A DNA stretch of 64,000 nt from Burkholderia guangdongensis (GCF_013403875.1 NZ_JACBNX010000016.1:186001-250000); one strand, 5' to 3'. Counted from the first letter of the stretch, positions 17,833-26,724 are shown. The notes: generated by a model from the sequence alone, not told the origin. A program made the numbers and translations.

Positions 17833-18813
17833 ATGAAGCATGCATTTTTTTGCCGTCGATGGGTGGCGGGCGCATTCGTCCTTTTCAGCGCAGCGTCCGC
17901 TTCGGCGTCCGACCAGTTTCCGACCAAGCCATTGCATATCGTGGTCGCGACGGCGCCTGGCGGCTTGGCGGACACGGTCACGCGTTTGCTGGCTCCAAAG
18001 CTGGGTCAGAGTCTGGGGCAGCCGGTGATTATCGAAAATCGCGGTGGCGGAGGTGGATTGGTCGGCATCCGCTATGTGAAGGACGCCCAGCCGGACGGAT
18101 ACACGCTACTGGCCACTTCCGCAGATACGATCGGCCTCCAGTCTGCCGTCAAGCGTGATCCCGGTTTCGTTCTCCGCAAGGATTTCACGGGAGTGGGGCC
18201 GTCGGTCGCATCACCGCTTCTGATCGAAGTCGGAGCCAGCCAGCCATTCAAGACCTTCGGCGAACTGACCGCGTACGCGAAGGCGAATCCGGACAAGCTG
18301 TCCTACGGATCCGCAGGCGTGGGGAGTACGACTCACCTTGCTACGGCCGCGTTCCTGCAGCAGAGCGCGTTGAAGATGATGCACGTTCCGTTCAAGGGCA
18401 ATGGGGAAGCGCTACCTGAAGTGATGAGTGGACGCATTTCCGTCATCTTCGACGCGCTGATCAGTAGTTCTCCCTATCTGCAGGCAGGGAAGATGAGAGC
18501 GTTGGCCGTGACGTCCCCGAAGCGTCTCGCCGCATTGCCGGACGTGCCGACGGTCGCCGAGGCCGGTTATCCGAACTACAGCTACGTTCTTTATCAAGGT
18601 CTGATGGCGCCGGCCGGTACGCCGCCCGCCGTCGTTCAACGCCTGTCGGCAGCGTTGCAAGCGGCGCTTTCGGATAAGGCACTGGCGGAGCGCCTTCGGA
18701 GTTATGGGCTCGAGCCGGTGACGATGTCACCAAGGGAATTCACGGATCTCCTGTTGAAAAACGAAGCCGAGAAAACAAAGCTTGCCGCATACGTGGGCAT
18801 GCCAAAGCAGTAA
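17833..18813 (+). CDS. Bug-family (TTT) solute-binding protein, copy 2
   Basis: 326 aa, paralogue of the preceding gene with the same length and no gaps. ATG start preceded by GGAGAAAGG. Differences cluster at scattered sites, some near the ligand loop (VATAPGGLADT against VAMAPGGMVDT; GPSVASPLLIEVG against GPMVESPLLLDVG), which could change ligand preference. A signal peptide is present. It is followed 31 bp later by the MmgE/PrpD gene in the same operon. Confidence 0.92.
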   Translation: MKHAFFCRRWVAGAFVLFSAASASASDQFPTKPLHIVVATAPGGLADTVTRLLAPKLGQSLGQPVIIENRGGGGGLVGIRYVKDAQPDGYTLLATSADTIGLQSAVKRDPGFVLRKDFTGVGPSVASPLLIEVGASQPFKTFGELTAYAKANPDKLSYGSAGVGSTTHLATAAFLQQSALKMMHVPFKGNGEALPEVMSGRISVIFDALISSSPYLQAGKMRALAVTSPKRLAALPDVPTVAEAGYPNYSYVLYQGLMAPAGTPPAVVQRLSAALQAALSDKALAERLRSYGLEPVTMSPREFTDLLLKNEAEKTKLAAYVGMPKQ

Positions 18814-18844
18814 CTTGCACAATGAAATTTTGAGGAGTTGATTC

Positions 18845-20239
18845 ATGGCGTCATATACGCGTCAATTGGCCGAATTTGCAGCAGGATTCAAACTGGCTGA
18901 CGTTCCAGAGGACGTACGCAATCGAGCAAAGCTGATCATTCTCGATGGTCTCGGATGCGGGTTGTTTGGCGCAAGTCTCGAGTGGACCCGAATCCTGGCC
19001 GGCGTGGTCCGCAAGCTCGAGCCCGACGGCGGGCGGGCATCGGTGTGGGGTCGTGGCGAAACGGCGTCTGCTGTGAACGCGGCGTTGCTCAACGGCACGA
19101 TGATTCAAGGCTACGAACTGGACGATGCGAATCCGGCGTCCATCCACAGCTGTGCTGCCGTCTTGCCGGCGGCCCTCGCGGCGGCCGAATTTGTCGGCAC
19201 TGACAAAGTCGATGGCGAAACCCTCCTGACCGCGATCATTGCCGGCTTCGAAGTCGGTCCTCGCGTGGGTCTCTGCATGAACGGCAATAAGATGCTGGTC
19301 CGGGGCTGGCATACTCCCGGCATCTTCGGACCGTTTCCGGCCGCAGTGGCGGCCGGCATCGTCCTCGGTCTCGATGGCGAGCAGACGTACCACGCACTGG
19401 GCATCGCCGGCGCCCAGGCATCGGGCATCATGGCTGCCCAGTTCGGCTCGATGGTCAAGCGCATGCTGTCCGCGAAGGCAGCGCAAAGCGGGCTTTATTC
19501 GGCCTTGTTGGCCGCGGACGGATTTACCGGCATCGAGGACGTGTTCGAGGAAACCTATGGCGGGTATTGCACCACGTTCACACAGACTGCCGACCAGTTC
19601 GACTTGTCGGCGCTGACCAGCGAGCTCGGCACGCGGTGGGAGACGATGCGGATTTCGATCAAGCGTCACGCGGCAGTCGGCACGAATCTGTCCGCATTGG
19701 ACGCGATCGAGGAGCTCATGGACGAAACGGGCCTTACCGCGACGGACGTCGAGCGAATCACCGTGCGCATGACCGAAGATGCGGTCCGCCATTCCTTCTG
19801 GACGCCATACGTTCCCAACGGTCTTACCGCCGCGCAGATGCACCTCGGTTTCTGTATCGGTATGAAGCTCATCGACGGTGAGGTATTCGTCGATCAGATG
19901 ATCGAGGAGAACGTCGGCCGGCCGGATCTCGTCGAATTCGCGAAGCGTGTCGATGTGGTTCGAAGCGAAGAGCGCGAGCGAAAGGGCCGACCGTTTGCAC
20001 GGGGTGCCGATGTCGAGATCGTGCTGACGAACGGAAAGACGTTGAGCAAGACTGTCGACAACTTTCTGGGAAGTTATCAGCGTCCGATGAGCGACGAGCA
20101 GATGGCGACGAAGTTTCGACGGCTCGCGTCGAAAGCGCTGCCCGCCGAGCAGGTGGCACAGCTCGAGACCGCCGTGCGCGGGCTGGAACGTGCTGGCAAG
20201 GCGACCGATCTGCTTCGGCTTCTGCAGACGCCGCTATGA
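18845..20239 (+). CDS. MmgE/PrpD family protein
   Basis: 464 aa, full length. The N-terminal helical half has the family features (DGLGCGLFGASLEW, ELDDANPASIHSCAAVLPAALAAAE) and the C-terminal half is the alpha/beta lid domain. The family includes 2-methylcitrate dehydratase, cis-aconitate decarboxylase and iminodisuccinate epimerase, so it acts on polycarboxylates, commonly by dehydration, decarboxylation or isomerisation. A GAGGAG ribosome site precedes the ATG. Together with Bug carboxylate receptors it points to a carboxylic acid intermediate. Confidence 0.9.
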   Translation: MASYTRQLAEFAAGFKLADVPEDVRNRAKLIILDGLGCGLFGASLEWTRILAGVVRKLEPDGGRASVWGRGETASAVNAALLNGTMIQGYELDDANPASIHSCAAVLPAALAAAEFVGTDKVDGETLLTAIIAGFEVGPRVGLCMNGNKMLVRGWHTPGIFGPFPAAVAAGIVLGLDGEQTYHALGIAGAQASGIMAAQFGSMVKRMLSAKAAQSGLYSALLAADGFTGIEDVFEETYGGYCTTFTQTADQFDLSALTSELGTRWETMRISIKRHAAVGTNLSALDAIEELMDETGLTATDVERITVRMTEDAVRHSFWTPYVPNGLTAAQMHLGFCIGMKLIDGEVFVDQMIEENVGRPDLVEFAKRVDVVRSEERERKGRPFARGADVEIVLTNGKTLSKTVDNFLGSYQRPMSDEQMATKFRRLASKALPAEQVAQLETAVRGLERAGKATDLLRLLQTPL

Positions 20240-20522
20240 CGAATCAAGAGCCGCTCGTTCGATGATGCGCACGAGCAGCGGTGGGTCGAACAATACGTAA
20301 GACGATTAAGTGATTTTCCTCATGCGTCCCGCGCCGGCGGCGAGGAGCGACGGTACGGGCGGGTGCCACTGTGACGCGTAAAGGTTGATGAGCCGAATCG
20401 ACAGGTGCTGTCGATTCGACCCACTAATCATTGTGTTTCGTGGTGGTAGGCTGTGTCCGCGGTGAAGACAGACCGATAAAAAAACAGTTCAACGATCGCC
20501 ACGGAGACATAGGGATATCACC
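20240..20522 (+). other. Gap before the sigma-54 activator gene
   Basis: 283 bp. The notable content is a perfect 11-bp inverted repeat at 20394-20418. The MmgE operon presumably ends here and the activator gene has its own promoter; no clear sigma-70 boxes were identified. Confidence 0.4.
20394..20418. promoter_or_regulatory. Perfect 11-bp inverted repeat upstream of the activator gene
   Basis: CGAATCGACAG, spacer GTG, CTGTCGATTCG; 104 bp before the activator ATG. No T-run follows, so a protein-binding site (perhaps autoregulation) is as likely as a terminator for the upstream operon. Confidence 0.5.
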
Positions 20523-22241
20523 ATGGAGACACTCGATTTGGCCAGACCTGGTGTGGCGGCGGCATCACTACGTGGTGTATTGATTCTTGCTGCCGACGGA
20601 AAGGAGCTGATGGCGACTGGCATCGCGGAACAGCGAGAAATGGCGACGAGAATCGTCGCGGGGTGGCATGAGGCAAGGCGTCGACAGCAACGCCTGTTTT
20701 CGGTTGAAGGTCCCGATTCTTCGCCGGTCGTGATCGTCGTTCTGCCGGCCACGGATGCGACGATACTGGTCGCTCTGCTTAGAGAGGGGCGCGACGCGCT
20801 TTTCGAATTCGTCGGCTCCGTCGATTTCGCGAGCGACATCCTGAGCCACTTTCTCACGAATCCATTCGAGGCGCTGACGGTCGTCGACCGCGAGGGGGTA
20901 CTGCGGTATATCAGCCCAGTCCATGAGCGCTTCTTCGGAATGAAGCCCGGTAGCGGCGTTGGCCGTCACGTGTCGGAAGTCATCGAAAATACCCGGCTTG
21001 ACAAGGTGGCATCGACCGGCAAAGCGGAGATCGGCGCAATTCAGGAAATGCGGGGTGTAGCGCGGGTCGTGACGCGGCACCCGATCAAGAATATCCGCGG
21101 AGAGACGGTTGGCGCGATTGGGCAGGTGATGTTCAAAGGTCCCGAGCAATTGCAGTCGTTCTCGACCGAGCTGACAAAATTGAAGTCCGAGGTCGCGTAC
21201 TACAGGCGAGAGCTGAAGGATATGAAAAATCGCAGCTACGGCCTCGACCAGATCGTCGGGGAGAGCCAGGCGATGCAACGCCTGAAGCAGCAAATTGTGA
21301 AGGTCGCGCCGCTCGACGTGCCGGTCCTGCTGACGGGAGAAAGCGGAACCGGCAAGGAGCTGGCGGCTCATGCGATTCACAAGTTGAGCGATAGGCGTGA
21401 GGGTAATCTCATCATGGTCAATGCCGCGGCTTTGCCGTCGACGCTGGTCGAGAGTGAGCTGTTCGGGTACGAGGGCGGGTCGTTCACGGGCGCCGAGCGC
21501 AAGGGCCGGCGCGGCAAGGTCGAACAGGCCGACGCCGGGAGCCTGTTCTTCGACGAGGTGGGCGACATGCCTGCCGACGTGCAGGTCAAGTTGTTGCGCG
21601 TGTTGCAGGACGGGTCGTTTCAGCGCGTCGGCGGAACTGAAGCACGACATTCCAACTTCCGTCTGATCAGCGCAAGTAACCGGAACTTCGAAGCGATGAT
21701 CGCTGATGGTACCTTTCGGCTCGATCTGTTCTATCGAATCGGTGCCGTGGTCATTCGGCTACCGGCGCTGCGCGAGCGCCTCGACGATATCCCGCCGCTC
21801 GCGGATCTGGCGCTGAGCCAGTTTGCGGAGCGGCATGGACAGCGACCGAAGCGACTGTCGGATCAGGCGCTGACCTACCTCCAAGCCCAATCGTGGCCGG
21901 GTAACGTGCGGCAGCTGATGCATACGGTCGAACGGGCGGCCATTTTTAGCGATACCGACATCATCGACGTGACTGACTTCGGCGTCATCGATTTGGCAGA
22001 TGCGAGTCCCTCAGTGACGGTGGCTGCGCGGGAATTGTCGAGTCAGTCATCGCAATTGCCGTCGCTTGGGCATTCGGAAACCATGCGCGTGAGCAGTGCA
22101 GTGGAGCAGGTCGAGGAGCAACTCATCCGGAAGGCTATGACGCAATACGGTGGAAACAAGAAGCGGGTGGCTTCCAGCTTGGGGATCTCGCGATCGTACC
22201 TCTACAAGCGGCTTGCGCAGATGGGGCTGGGCACTTCTTGA
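20523..22241 (+). CDS. Sigma-54-dependent transcriptional activator (PAS-AAA+-Fis HTH)
   Basis: 572 aa. An N-terminal region of ~110 residues without clear homology is followed by a PAS-type sensor (~115-215), a linker helix, then the AAA+ domain: Walker A GESGTGKE (~272-279), the sigma-54 contact loop as GSFTGA (~319; usual form GAFTGA) and Walker B SLFFDEVGD (~340). The C-terminal Fis-type helix-turn-helix (GGNKKRVASSLGISRSYLYKRL) lies at ~540-570. It opens sigma-54 promoters using ATP when the sensor is triggered. Six such promoters surround it, so it is the likely local master regulator. A truncated paralogue lies at 27196-27676. Confidence 0.95.
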   Translation: METLDLARPGVAAASLRGVLILAADGKELMATGIAEQREMATRIVAGWHEARRRQQRLFSVEGPDSSPVVIVVLPATDATILVALLREGRDALFEFVGSVDFASDILSHFLTNPFEALTVVDREGVLRYISPVHERFFGMKPGSGVGRHVSEVIENTRLDKVASTGKAEIGAIQEMRGVARVVTRHPIKNIRGETVGAIGQVMFKGPEQLQSFSTELTKLKSEVAYYRRELKDMKNRSYGLDQIVGESQAMQRLKQQIVKVAPLDVPVLLTGESGTGKELAAHAIHKLSDRREGNLIMVNAAALPSTLVESELFGYEGGSFTGAERKGRRGKVEQADAGSLFFDEVGDMPADVQVKLLRVLQDGSFQRVGGTEARHSNFRLISASNRNFEAMIADGTFRLDLFYRIGAVVIRLPALRERLDDIPPLADLALSQFAERHGQRPKRLSDQALTYLQAQSWPGNVRQLMHTVERAAIFSDTDIIDVTDFGVIDLADASPSVTVAARELSSQSSQLPSLGHSETMRVSSAVEQVEEQLIRKAMTQYGGNKKRVASSLGISRSYLYKRLAQMGLGTS

Positions 22242-22316
22242 CGGAGGGTGCTCGACGAGCCGGGCAACGGAGGCGTCCGGTCGTTGATGGTAAGCGGTCC
22301 TCTCGCGTTTTCTCGA

Positions 22317-22332
22317 TGGCATGTTCTTTGCG
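22317..22332 (+). promoter_or_regulatory. Sigma-54 promoter of beta-hydroxyacid dehydrogenase gene
   Basis: TGGCATGTTCTTTGCG: GG and GC exactly 12 bases apart, one mismatch in the -24 box and G for A/T at the last position. 60 bp upstream of the ATG at 22392. Confidence 0.7.
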
Positions 22333-22391
22333 TGATTGCTGACGGAACGGCTTTAATAGCCTGGGTAATCACGGAAATATCAGGAGATGAC

Positions 22392-23300
22392 ATGCATATC
22401 CAATCGAGAGAAAGAACAGTTGGCTTTGTTGGGCTCGGAATGATGGGCGGCCCGATGGCCGACAATATTCTGAAGAACGGGCACTCACTGGTGGTGTATG
22501 ACATCGATCCTCGGAAGGTCGATCGCCTCGCCGCTATGGGCGCCGAGCGTGGCGAAGGCCCGGCGGACCTTGCACGGCGCGCCGGAATCTTGATTTCGAT
22601 GGTTGATACGACGGCTCAGGCCGAAGAGGTGATCATCGGGCCAGGCGGTTTCATCGAAACGGCGCAACCGGGCGATGTCGTGATCAGCATGAGCACGATC
22701 GACCCGCTGGCGCTGCGAAAGATGCAGGAAACACTCGCCAGAAAAGGCATCGACATCATCGATTCACCGGTAACCGGGATGGAAAAAGGCGCGAAGGAGG
22801 GGACGCTCAGGGCTTACGTCGGCGGCAAGCCAGAGGCGCTCGAAAAAGTACGTTCGGTCCTCGAGTCCATGACGTCGCAGATTCTTCATCTTGGTGACGT
22901 TGGCAACGGCATGGCGATGAAGCTCGTGAACAACATGCTGTTCCAGGTCAATCGTATTCTCATTATCGAGGCACTCGCGCTGGGTGCGAAGGTCGGTCTC
23001 GATCCGAAGCAGATGGTCGAGGTGATTGGCAATACGACCGGCAATAGCGTCGCGTTTCAGTATTCGGCTCCGCGTATCGTCGCGCGCGAATTCGAAGGCA
23101 TTCGCATGGATATCACATACAAGGACATCGAGCTCCAGACGGCGCTGGCCAAGTCCGTCAAGATGCCCATGTTCATGGCGAATGCCGCCCTGCAGGTATA
23201 TCAGATGGCGCGCGCCGCCGGGCTTGGAAACGAGGATGGCGTCGCTGTCGTGAAAATCTACGAGCAGTTTACCGGCGTGCCGGTCTGCTCGCGAACCTGA
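22392..23300 (+). CDS. NAD(P)-dependent beta-hydroxyacid dehydrogenase (3-HIBADH family)
   Basis: 302 aa, usual single-domain length. Rossmann motif VGFVGLGMMGGPMA, substrate loop SPVTGMEKGA (family APVSGG varied), and the catalytic Lys in MKLVNNM. ATG chosen because AGGAG ends 5 bases before it and family homology starts there. It oxidises a hydroxyacid to the semialdehyde or keto acid; the adjacent aldehyde dehydrogenase could take the product onward. Separate sigma-54 promoter. Confidence 0.92.
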   Translation: MHIQSRERTVGFVGLGMMGGPMADNILKNGHSLVVYDIDPRKVDRLAAMGAERGEGPADLARRAGILISMVDTTAQAEEVIIGPGGFIETAQPGDVVISMSTIDPLALRKMQETLARKGIDIIDSPVTGMEKGAKEGTLRAYVGGKPEALEKVRSVLESMTSQILHLGDVGNGMAMKLVNNMLFQVNRILIIEALALGAKVGLDPKQMVEVIGNTTGNSVAFQYSAPRIVAREFEGIRMDITYKDIELQTALAKSVKMPMFMANAALQVYQMARAAGLGNEDGVAVVKIYEQFTGVPVCSRT

Positions 23301-23683
23301 TATGCCTGTGCAACCGGTCAAGCGATGCGAACGCCGGCTGCGATCATCGATCTTCGTGCTTGCGTCGAAGACAGTCATGCTTACCGTGCAGACAATCGAA
23401 AACGTTGCTTTATCGACCTATCTGTATGCCGACAGGCACCAATGGGATGACACGTCCGCAATGTGAACAGCGGCGTAGCGAGCGTACACGTCGATGGCGC
23501 TCTCGGCCGATGCACCACAAACATTGCCTTCTCGTCGAGTTGCGCAGGACGTGACCGGAACGCGCTCTGGCGCCCGATGTCACGCGATATTCAACCGACA
23601 GGTGGGCGGAGAGCCCATCCATCGATCTGATGGCACGTGTTTTGCAAAGTTGTTTGCATACCTTAACCATTAAAGCCGAGACA
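23301..23683 (+). other. Upstream region of the aldehyde dehydrogenase gene
   Basis: 383 bp with no supported gene. It ends in a consensus sigma-54 promoter (23631-23646), followed by a 38-bp leader. Confidence 0.5.
23631..23646 (+). promoter_or_regulatory. Sigma-54 promoter of aldehyde dehydrogenase gene
   Basis: TGGCACGTGTTTTGCA matches the consensus at all fixed positions; GG to GC spacing is 12. 38 bp upstream of the ATG. Confidence 0.85.
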
Positions 23684-25102
23684 ATGCGAAAATTCGAACA
23701 GTTCTATATCGATGGCAAGTGGGTCGATCCTATCGAGTCGCGTCCATTCGACCTCATCAACCCAGCCACGGAAGCGACCTTCGGAACCGTCGCGTTGGGA
23801 AGTGCAGCAGACGTGGACCGGGCGGTACAGGCGGCAAAGCGCGCACTCCCTGCCTTTAGCGCCGCGACGAAGCAGGAGCGGATCGAACTCCTCGAGAACA
23901 TCATCGCGGTCTACCTGCGTCGCGAAGACGAGATCATGGCGGCTCTGACAGAGGAAATGGGTACGCCGTGTTCGTTGAAGCAGCATACGGCATCCGGCCT
24001 CGCAGCGCTTCGGCAAGCGATCGAGACGCTCAAGGGGTACGAATTCGAGAGTTGGATGGGTGTCAGCATAATTCGTCGCGAAGCGATTGGCGTGGCTGGG
24101 CTCATTACACCTTGGAACTGGCCAAACCAGCTGATCTGCAACAAGCTCTCGTCGGCCTTCGCGGCAGGCTGTCCGGTTGTGCTGAAGCCGTCCGAATTCA
24201 CGCCCGTGAGCGCGTTGGTCCTGGCCGAGATTCTTCATGAGGCGGGCGTGCCCGGGGGGGTATTCAATCTTGTGAACGGTGACGGTCCAACCGTCGGCAA
24301 TGCGATTAGCGCGCACGAGGATATTGGCATCGTGTCGTTCACCGGCTCGACCCGCGCCGGAATTCTTGTTGCCGAGGCAGCTGCGCCGTCGGTAAAGCGT
24401 GTCGCGCAAGAGCTGGGCGGCAAGTCGGCCAACATTGTGCTGCCGGACGCTGATTTACGGGCGGCGGCGGTATATAACGTGACGCGCGGCTTTTCGAACA
24501 GCGGACAGTCTTGCCATTCCCCGACGCGCCTTCTCGTGCATGAGAATCAGCTCGAAGAGATTCTCGGCTATCTTCGCGAAGCGGTGGCGGAGATGCGTAT
24601 CGGGGACCCGACGGATCCCGCAACGACACATGGTCCGGTCGTCAATCGCGCGCAGTTCGATCGGATTCAGCACTACATCAATGTGGGGCTGGACGAAGGC
24701 GCGCGTCTGGTTTGCGGTGGCCCTGGCCGTCCGGATAGGCTGGATCGTGGCTTCTTCGTCCGTCCTACGATCTTTGCCGATGTCACCCCCAACATGAGCA
24801 TTGCGCGAGAGGAAATTTTCGGTATGGTCACGTCGGTCCTGACCTACAGTACGACGGAAGAGGCGATCGAAATTGCAAACGACACCGAGTATGGGCTCGG
24901 CGCCTACATCTTCACGGGAGATCGCGAAAAGGGACTGGACGTTTGCAGAAAACTAAACGCCGGACGCGTCTTCTTCAACGGTGCTCCCGCGAACACCGTG
25001 GCGCCGATGGGCGGATATCGCAAGTCCGGTAACGGTCGCGAAATGGGGGTGTTCGGGATGGAGGAGTATCTCGAGACAAAGGCCATCATAGGGTTTGCTT
25101 GA
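23684..25102 (+). CDS. NAD(P)+-dependent aldehyde dehydrogenase
   Basis: 472 aa, ALDH superfamily. TPWNWP loop, KPSEFTP, FTGSTRAG cofactor turn, general base Glu243 in AQELGGKSANIV and nucleophile Cys277 in SGQSCHSPTR; the 34-residue spacing equals that of classical ALDHs. It oxidises an aldehyde or semialdehyde to the acid in the cytoplasm. Homology begins at MRKFEQFYIDGKWV, hence the ATG at 23684, although the ribosome site is weak. Own sigma-54 promoter. Confidence 0.95.
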   Translation: MRKFEQFYIDGKWVDPIESRPFDLINPATEATFGTVALGSAADVDRAVQAAKRALPAFSAATKQERIELLENIIAVYLRREDEIMAALTEEMGTPCSLKQHTASGLAALRQAIETLKGYEFESWMGVSIIRREAIGVAGLITPWNWPNQLICNKLSSAFAAGCPVVLKPSEFTPVSALVLAEILHEAGVPGGVFNLVNGDGPTVGNAISAHEDIGIVSFTGSTRAGILVAEAAAPSVKRVAQELGGKSANIVLPDADLRAAAVYNVTRGFSNSGQSCHSPTRLLVHENQLEEILGYLREAVAEMRIGDPTDPATTHGPVVNRAQFDRIQHYINVGLDEGARLVCGGPGRPDRLDRGFFVRPTIFADVTPNMSIAREEIFGMVTSVLTYSTTEEAIEIANDTEYGLGAYIFTGDREKGLDVCRKLNAGRVFFNGAPANTVAPMGGYRKSGNGREMGVFGMEEYLETKAIIGFA

Positions 25103-25382
25103 CAGCTAGGTGAGGTTTCCGACCTTAGTAAAACAGATTTCCGAGAATCCGAAAGGATGATGCGGCCGCTACTGCGTATGTTGGGTATATAAAAAGTTGG
25201 GATCAACAAATGGTGGGGCGATCTGTTGATGTGCGGCCATCGGAAATCTGCCATATGAAACCGGCGGATTTCCGGGGCATGCAAAGGAACTGTCGAGTGA
25301 GGCCGTGATGTTGGATGATCAACAGATGGAGGCAGTTGTCGTCATTGTGGTTTATCGGCACTTTCGACATGCAGCAGATTAG
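25103..25382 (+). other. Gap with repeated ATCAACA motifs before the LysR gene
   Basis: 280 bp. ATCAACA occurs at 25202-25208 and 25318-25324, and inverted (TGTTGAT) at 25224-25230. The first two neighbours form an inverted repeat with a 15-base spacer. It could be the operator of the following LysR-type gene. Promoter boxes are not clear. Confidence 0.35.
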
Positions 25383-26315
25383 ATGAATTTTGATCGCCAG
25401 CAGCTTGAAACGTTTTCCGTACTCGTCGAAACCCGTCACTACGGCAGGGCGGCAAAGGTACTGAACGTTACCAAAAGCGCCGTTTCCCTACGGATCATTT
25501 CGTTGGAAGAAGCATTCGGGACTCCACTGTTGGTACGCGATGGCGTGTCGCCGACTCCCGCGGGGGAAATCCTTCTTCACCACATTCAGGTGCTCAAGCT
25601 GCTGGAGGCGGACACGCTCCATCGCATAAAACCTGATGCCAACGGCCGGACCAAGGTTAGTATTGCCGTCAACGCGGATTCGCTGGCGACGTGGTTCGGG
25701 CCAGTTGCTTGCGACATCGCGAAAGAGAATATAGCGCTTGATCTCATTGTCGACGATCAGGACCACACGCTGGCGGTACTGGCGCGCGGTGAGGCGATGG
25801 GGGGCATTTCGACGGCGCAGACTGCACCGACCGGATTTGTTGCCGAGTCAATCGGGGCGATGGAATATGAATGTGTGGCCACGCAATCATTTACTGAGGT
25901 GCATTTCCCTAAAGGACTCAACCTGAGGGATATCCTCGCGGCACCTGCTGTATTGTTTAACCGGAAAGATGGCTTACACGCGGTATTTCTTGAGCAGTTG
26001 CTCAGCTTTTCCGTGAATGGCTATGCCGCCCATTACTTTCCCTCTCCGGATGCGCTGTTGTCAGCCATCCGCGCGGGAATCGGATACGGTCTTGTACCGT
26101 CTATGCAGGCGCAGTCACTCATTGCTTCTGGCGATCTTATTGCACTGGCGCCCCACAACCGAATTTCGGTGGAGCTGTATTGGCATCATTGGGTGACGGC
26201 ACCATTGAGTGCACAGGCGATCAGCGATTTGGTCATACGTCAAGCGCGCGTGACGTTAATTCAACCACCCTCCGCCTCACTAGAGCAGCCAGGCGAATCC
26301 TCCGTCGAGGGCTGA
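25383..26315 (+). CDS. LysR-type regulator, ArgP/LysG subfamily
   Basis: 310 aa. N-terminal helix-turn-helix (LETFSVLVETRHYGRAAKVL...SAVSLRIISLEE) and a C-terminal effector domain with the ArgP-like ending VELYWHHW. ArgP proteins sense basic amino acids and usually control an exporter (argO/lysE), normally encoded next to them; none is found here. The last ~15 residues (PPSASLEQPGESSVEG) extend beyond the family core. A copy of the last ~30 codons and ~45 bp of downstream DNA recurs at 27673-27816. Confidence 0.85.
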   Translation: MNFDRQQLETFSVLVETRHYGRAAKVLNVTKSAVSLRIISLEEAFGTPLLVRDGVSPTPAGEILLHHIQVLKLLEADTLHRIKPDANGRTKVSIAVNADSLATWFGPVACDIAKENIALDLIVDDQDHTLAVLARGEAMGGISTAQTAPTGFVAESIGAMEYECVATQSFTEVHFPKGLNLRDILAAPAVLFNRKDGLHAVFLEQLLSFSVNGYAAHYFPSPDALLSAIRAGIGYGLVPSMQAQSLIASGDLIALAPHNRISVELYWHHWVTAPLSAQAISDLVIRQARVTLIQPPSASLEQPGESSVEG

Positions 26316-26724
26316 GCACGGGAACGGGCATCAATCCTAGCGGTGCGGCGTAGATGGCCATCCAATTATGCAAAAGCATGTCGCGTACCATACGCGAATC
26401 TCACCGGAGCTCTCCAAGATAAAAGTCCGGAAACAGTTCATAGTGTTCGCGACGAACACGGAGTGTATTTTGCTCGAACACATATCACACGAGGTATGCA
26501 AAACAAGCGCGATCGCGCGGCGACCGCGGCACGCACCGCATCGACGTGCCGGAATGCCGCGCGGCTTTACGCCCCTTGATTTATTCGAATCTGATGTCAC
26601 CACGCGCGACGTAGCGCGGTTATGATTCAAAAGCCTCGATTTGCATGCCGACGCGTTGGGTGTAAAAAGAGGCGGTATTCCCAAATCCGTTACATCGTGA
26701 TCAATCAAAATAGCGAGTTAAACG
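26316..26724 (+). other. Intergenic region with inverted repeats
   Basis: 409 bp, no supported gene. It contains GTGTTCG-CGA-CGAACAC (26443-26459, perfect 7-bp arms) and a further CGAACAC copy at 26474-26480. The first ~45 bp are shared with the rearranged patch at 27772-27816. Confidence 0.4.
26443..26459. promoter_or_regulatory. Inverted repeat, possible operator
   Basis: GTGTTCG and CGAACAC separated by CGA; a third half-site CGAACAC follows 14 bases downstream. No T-run, so it is more like a protein-binding site than a terminator. Confidence 0.35.

Larger units (their letters stand above)
16675..18818 (+). repeat. Tandem ~1080-bp duplication carrying the Bug gene and the ADH-like gene tail
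   Basis: The two Bug genes start exactly 1080 bp apart. The repeat unit begins inside the 3' end of the ADH-like gene: the codons for NVADLRGILDAAW plus stop (ending 16720) recur before the second Bug gene as NVADVRGVLDSAW plus stop (ending about 17801). Homology ends just after each Bug stop. The copies have since diverged by scattered substitutions. Confidence 0.85.
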
